A stretch of DNA of 64,000 bases, from contig NW_001914875.1 in NCBI RefSeq assembly GCF_000208925.1, positions 1 through 64,000 of the forward strand. Reading direction: 5' to 3'. A program made the position numbers and the translations under genes. A model generated the notes under the pieces. That model was not told the DNA's origin and did no database searches. It saw nothing but the letters and a program-made list of their open reading frames with translations. Positions 63,464 to 64,000 of the stretch are shown one piece after another (position 1 is the first letter of the stretch; the number at the start of each line of letters is the position of its first letter). The DNA is from Entamoeba histolytica HM-1:IMSS (taxonomy: Eukaryota; Evosea; Mastigamoebida; Endamoebidae).

Positions 63464-64000
63464 TTAGGTTTGTTCATTACGAGGACTTGAATCATTATCA
63501 TGTTTAAAATGAACAGTAGCCTTTCTTGAGTTAGTAAAAGTTTGCCGAGTTTTAGGGTTTGTTCCAATCATAGAAGGAGACCTAGCAACAAACCCATGAG
63601 TTGTTTTATTTTGTTGTAGTGTTTTGCTTTGTTGCGGTGGAAGCCGAGGTTCATGTTTAGGTTCAGTATTATTTGGTTGTTGGATCTGTCGTTGTTGAAG
63701 AGAAGCACTGACTGTTTTTGCTTCATCACATCCTTTTTCTATTTTTCTTACTTGTTGTGCTTGTTTTAAAATAGCACTTGGATCAAACGAGGAAGGGTGT
63801 TTTATTTTTACAGTATCTTTACTATGCTCTGTGATATTATTGTCACTTTGAGAACCAATAGCAAAGGTTTTTCTTCCAACACTTGGAAGAGGTTGGCGAG
63901 CTTGTTCAGGAGGACATGAAGTTGCGGCTGGAGGAAGAAGGACCATTGATTTTCTCATTGACCCAATAGCAACTTTTCTTTGTTTTGTAACATCAGGTTT
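63464..64000 (-). CDS. Partial protein, C-terminal end only, unknown
   Basis: The frame is open from the window edge (PDVTKQRKVAIGS near 64000-63960) to the stop at 63464, so only the last ~178 residues are seen. It is Gln/Pro/Ser-rich and looks disordered, with QPNNTEPKHEPRLPPQQSK and several basic patches such as RKSMVL, and SP or TP pairs (ARSPSM, SSPRNE) that could be phosphorylated. No domain is recognisable; it may be the tail of a cytoskeletal or kinase-substrate protein. GC content is higher than in the surrounding spacers. Confidence 0.65.
   Translation of the reverse strand, partial: KPDVTKQRKVAIGSMRKSMVLLPPAATSCPPEQARQPLPSVGRKTFAIGSQSDNNITEHSKDTVKIKHPSSFDPSAILKQAQQVRKIEKGCDEAKTVSASLQQRQIQQPNNTEPKHEPRLPPQQSKTLQQNKTTHGFVARSPSMIGTNPKTRQTFTNSRKATVHFKHDNDSSPRNEQT

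Overview
The window is AT-rich nuclear DNA of a protist that I place in Entamoeba, in the E. histolytica/dispar/nuttalli group. The evidence is: compact genes; short introns (about 47-92 nt) that nearly always start GTTTG(T) and end AG; GAACT(T) boxes just upstream of several start codons; R4-like LINEs with partner SINEs; and an Argonaute with a C-terminal Asp/Arg-rich repeat tail like the one I recall for E. histolytica Ago2-2. The species is inferred, not proven.

Layout. 1-8.1 kb is transposon-rich: a solo LINE 3' end, a probable SINE and a nearly full-length but broken LINE (family B). 8.1-10.5 kb has an unknown gene and a VPS9-domain gene. 10.7-13.4 kb holds two decayed minus-strand LINE pieces. 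13.6-31.1 kb is gene-dense: Ndc80, an acidic protein, a secreted expansin-like protein, Argonaute, acid-sphingomyelinase-like phosphodiesterase, a multi-pass J-domain protein, an exocyst Sec15-like subunit, an L-type lectin cargo receptor, a nucleotide-sugar 4,6-dehydratase, a type II membrane protein, a CSN4-like tail protein and a small secreted protein. 31.8-32.15 kb is an intact SINE with a 22-bp target-site duplication. 32.2-53.8 kb is again gene-dense: a hydrolase-fold/SAM protein, a Gfo/Idh oxidoreductase, an unknown, an NT-C2/DIL protein, an asparagine-synthetase-like protein, ribosomal protein uS4 (S9), neutral-sphingomyelinase-like protein, CCT-zeta, a type II membrane protein, a PH-AGC (Akt-like) kinase, Hsp20, cyclophilin A, a tandem double kinase, a TLDc-like protein and nicastrin. 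53.8-60 kb is a transposon nest in which a 4.78-kb LINE has inserted inside an older, oppositely oriented LINE fragment. 60-64 kb has a metallo-beta-lactamase (RNase Z-like) gene with three exons and two unknown genes.

Several genes concern membranes and trafficking (VPS9, Sec15, lectin receptor, DIL/NT-C2 protein, nicastrin, two sphingomyelinase-type enzymes). Nothing indicates operons; genes are independent transcription units, often divergent or convergent with short spacers.

The most notable observations are: (1) separate LINE copies share the same in-frame stops and frameshifts in ORF2, so a disabled master seems to have been copied in trans; (2) the nested LINE insertion with exact target duplications; (3) an Argonaute whose PIWI catalytic residues look substituted; (4) a Cys-for-Ser hydrolase-fold protein fused to a SAM domain; (5) a tandem double protein kinase.
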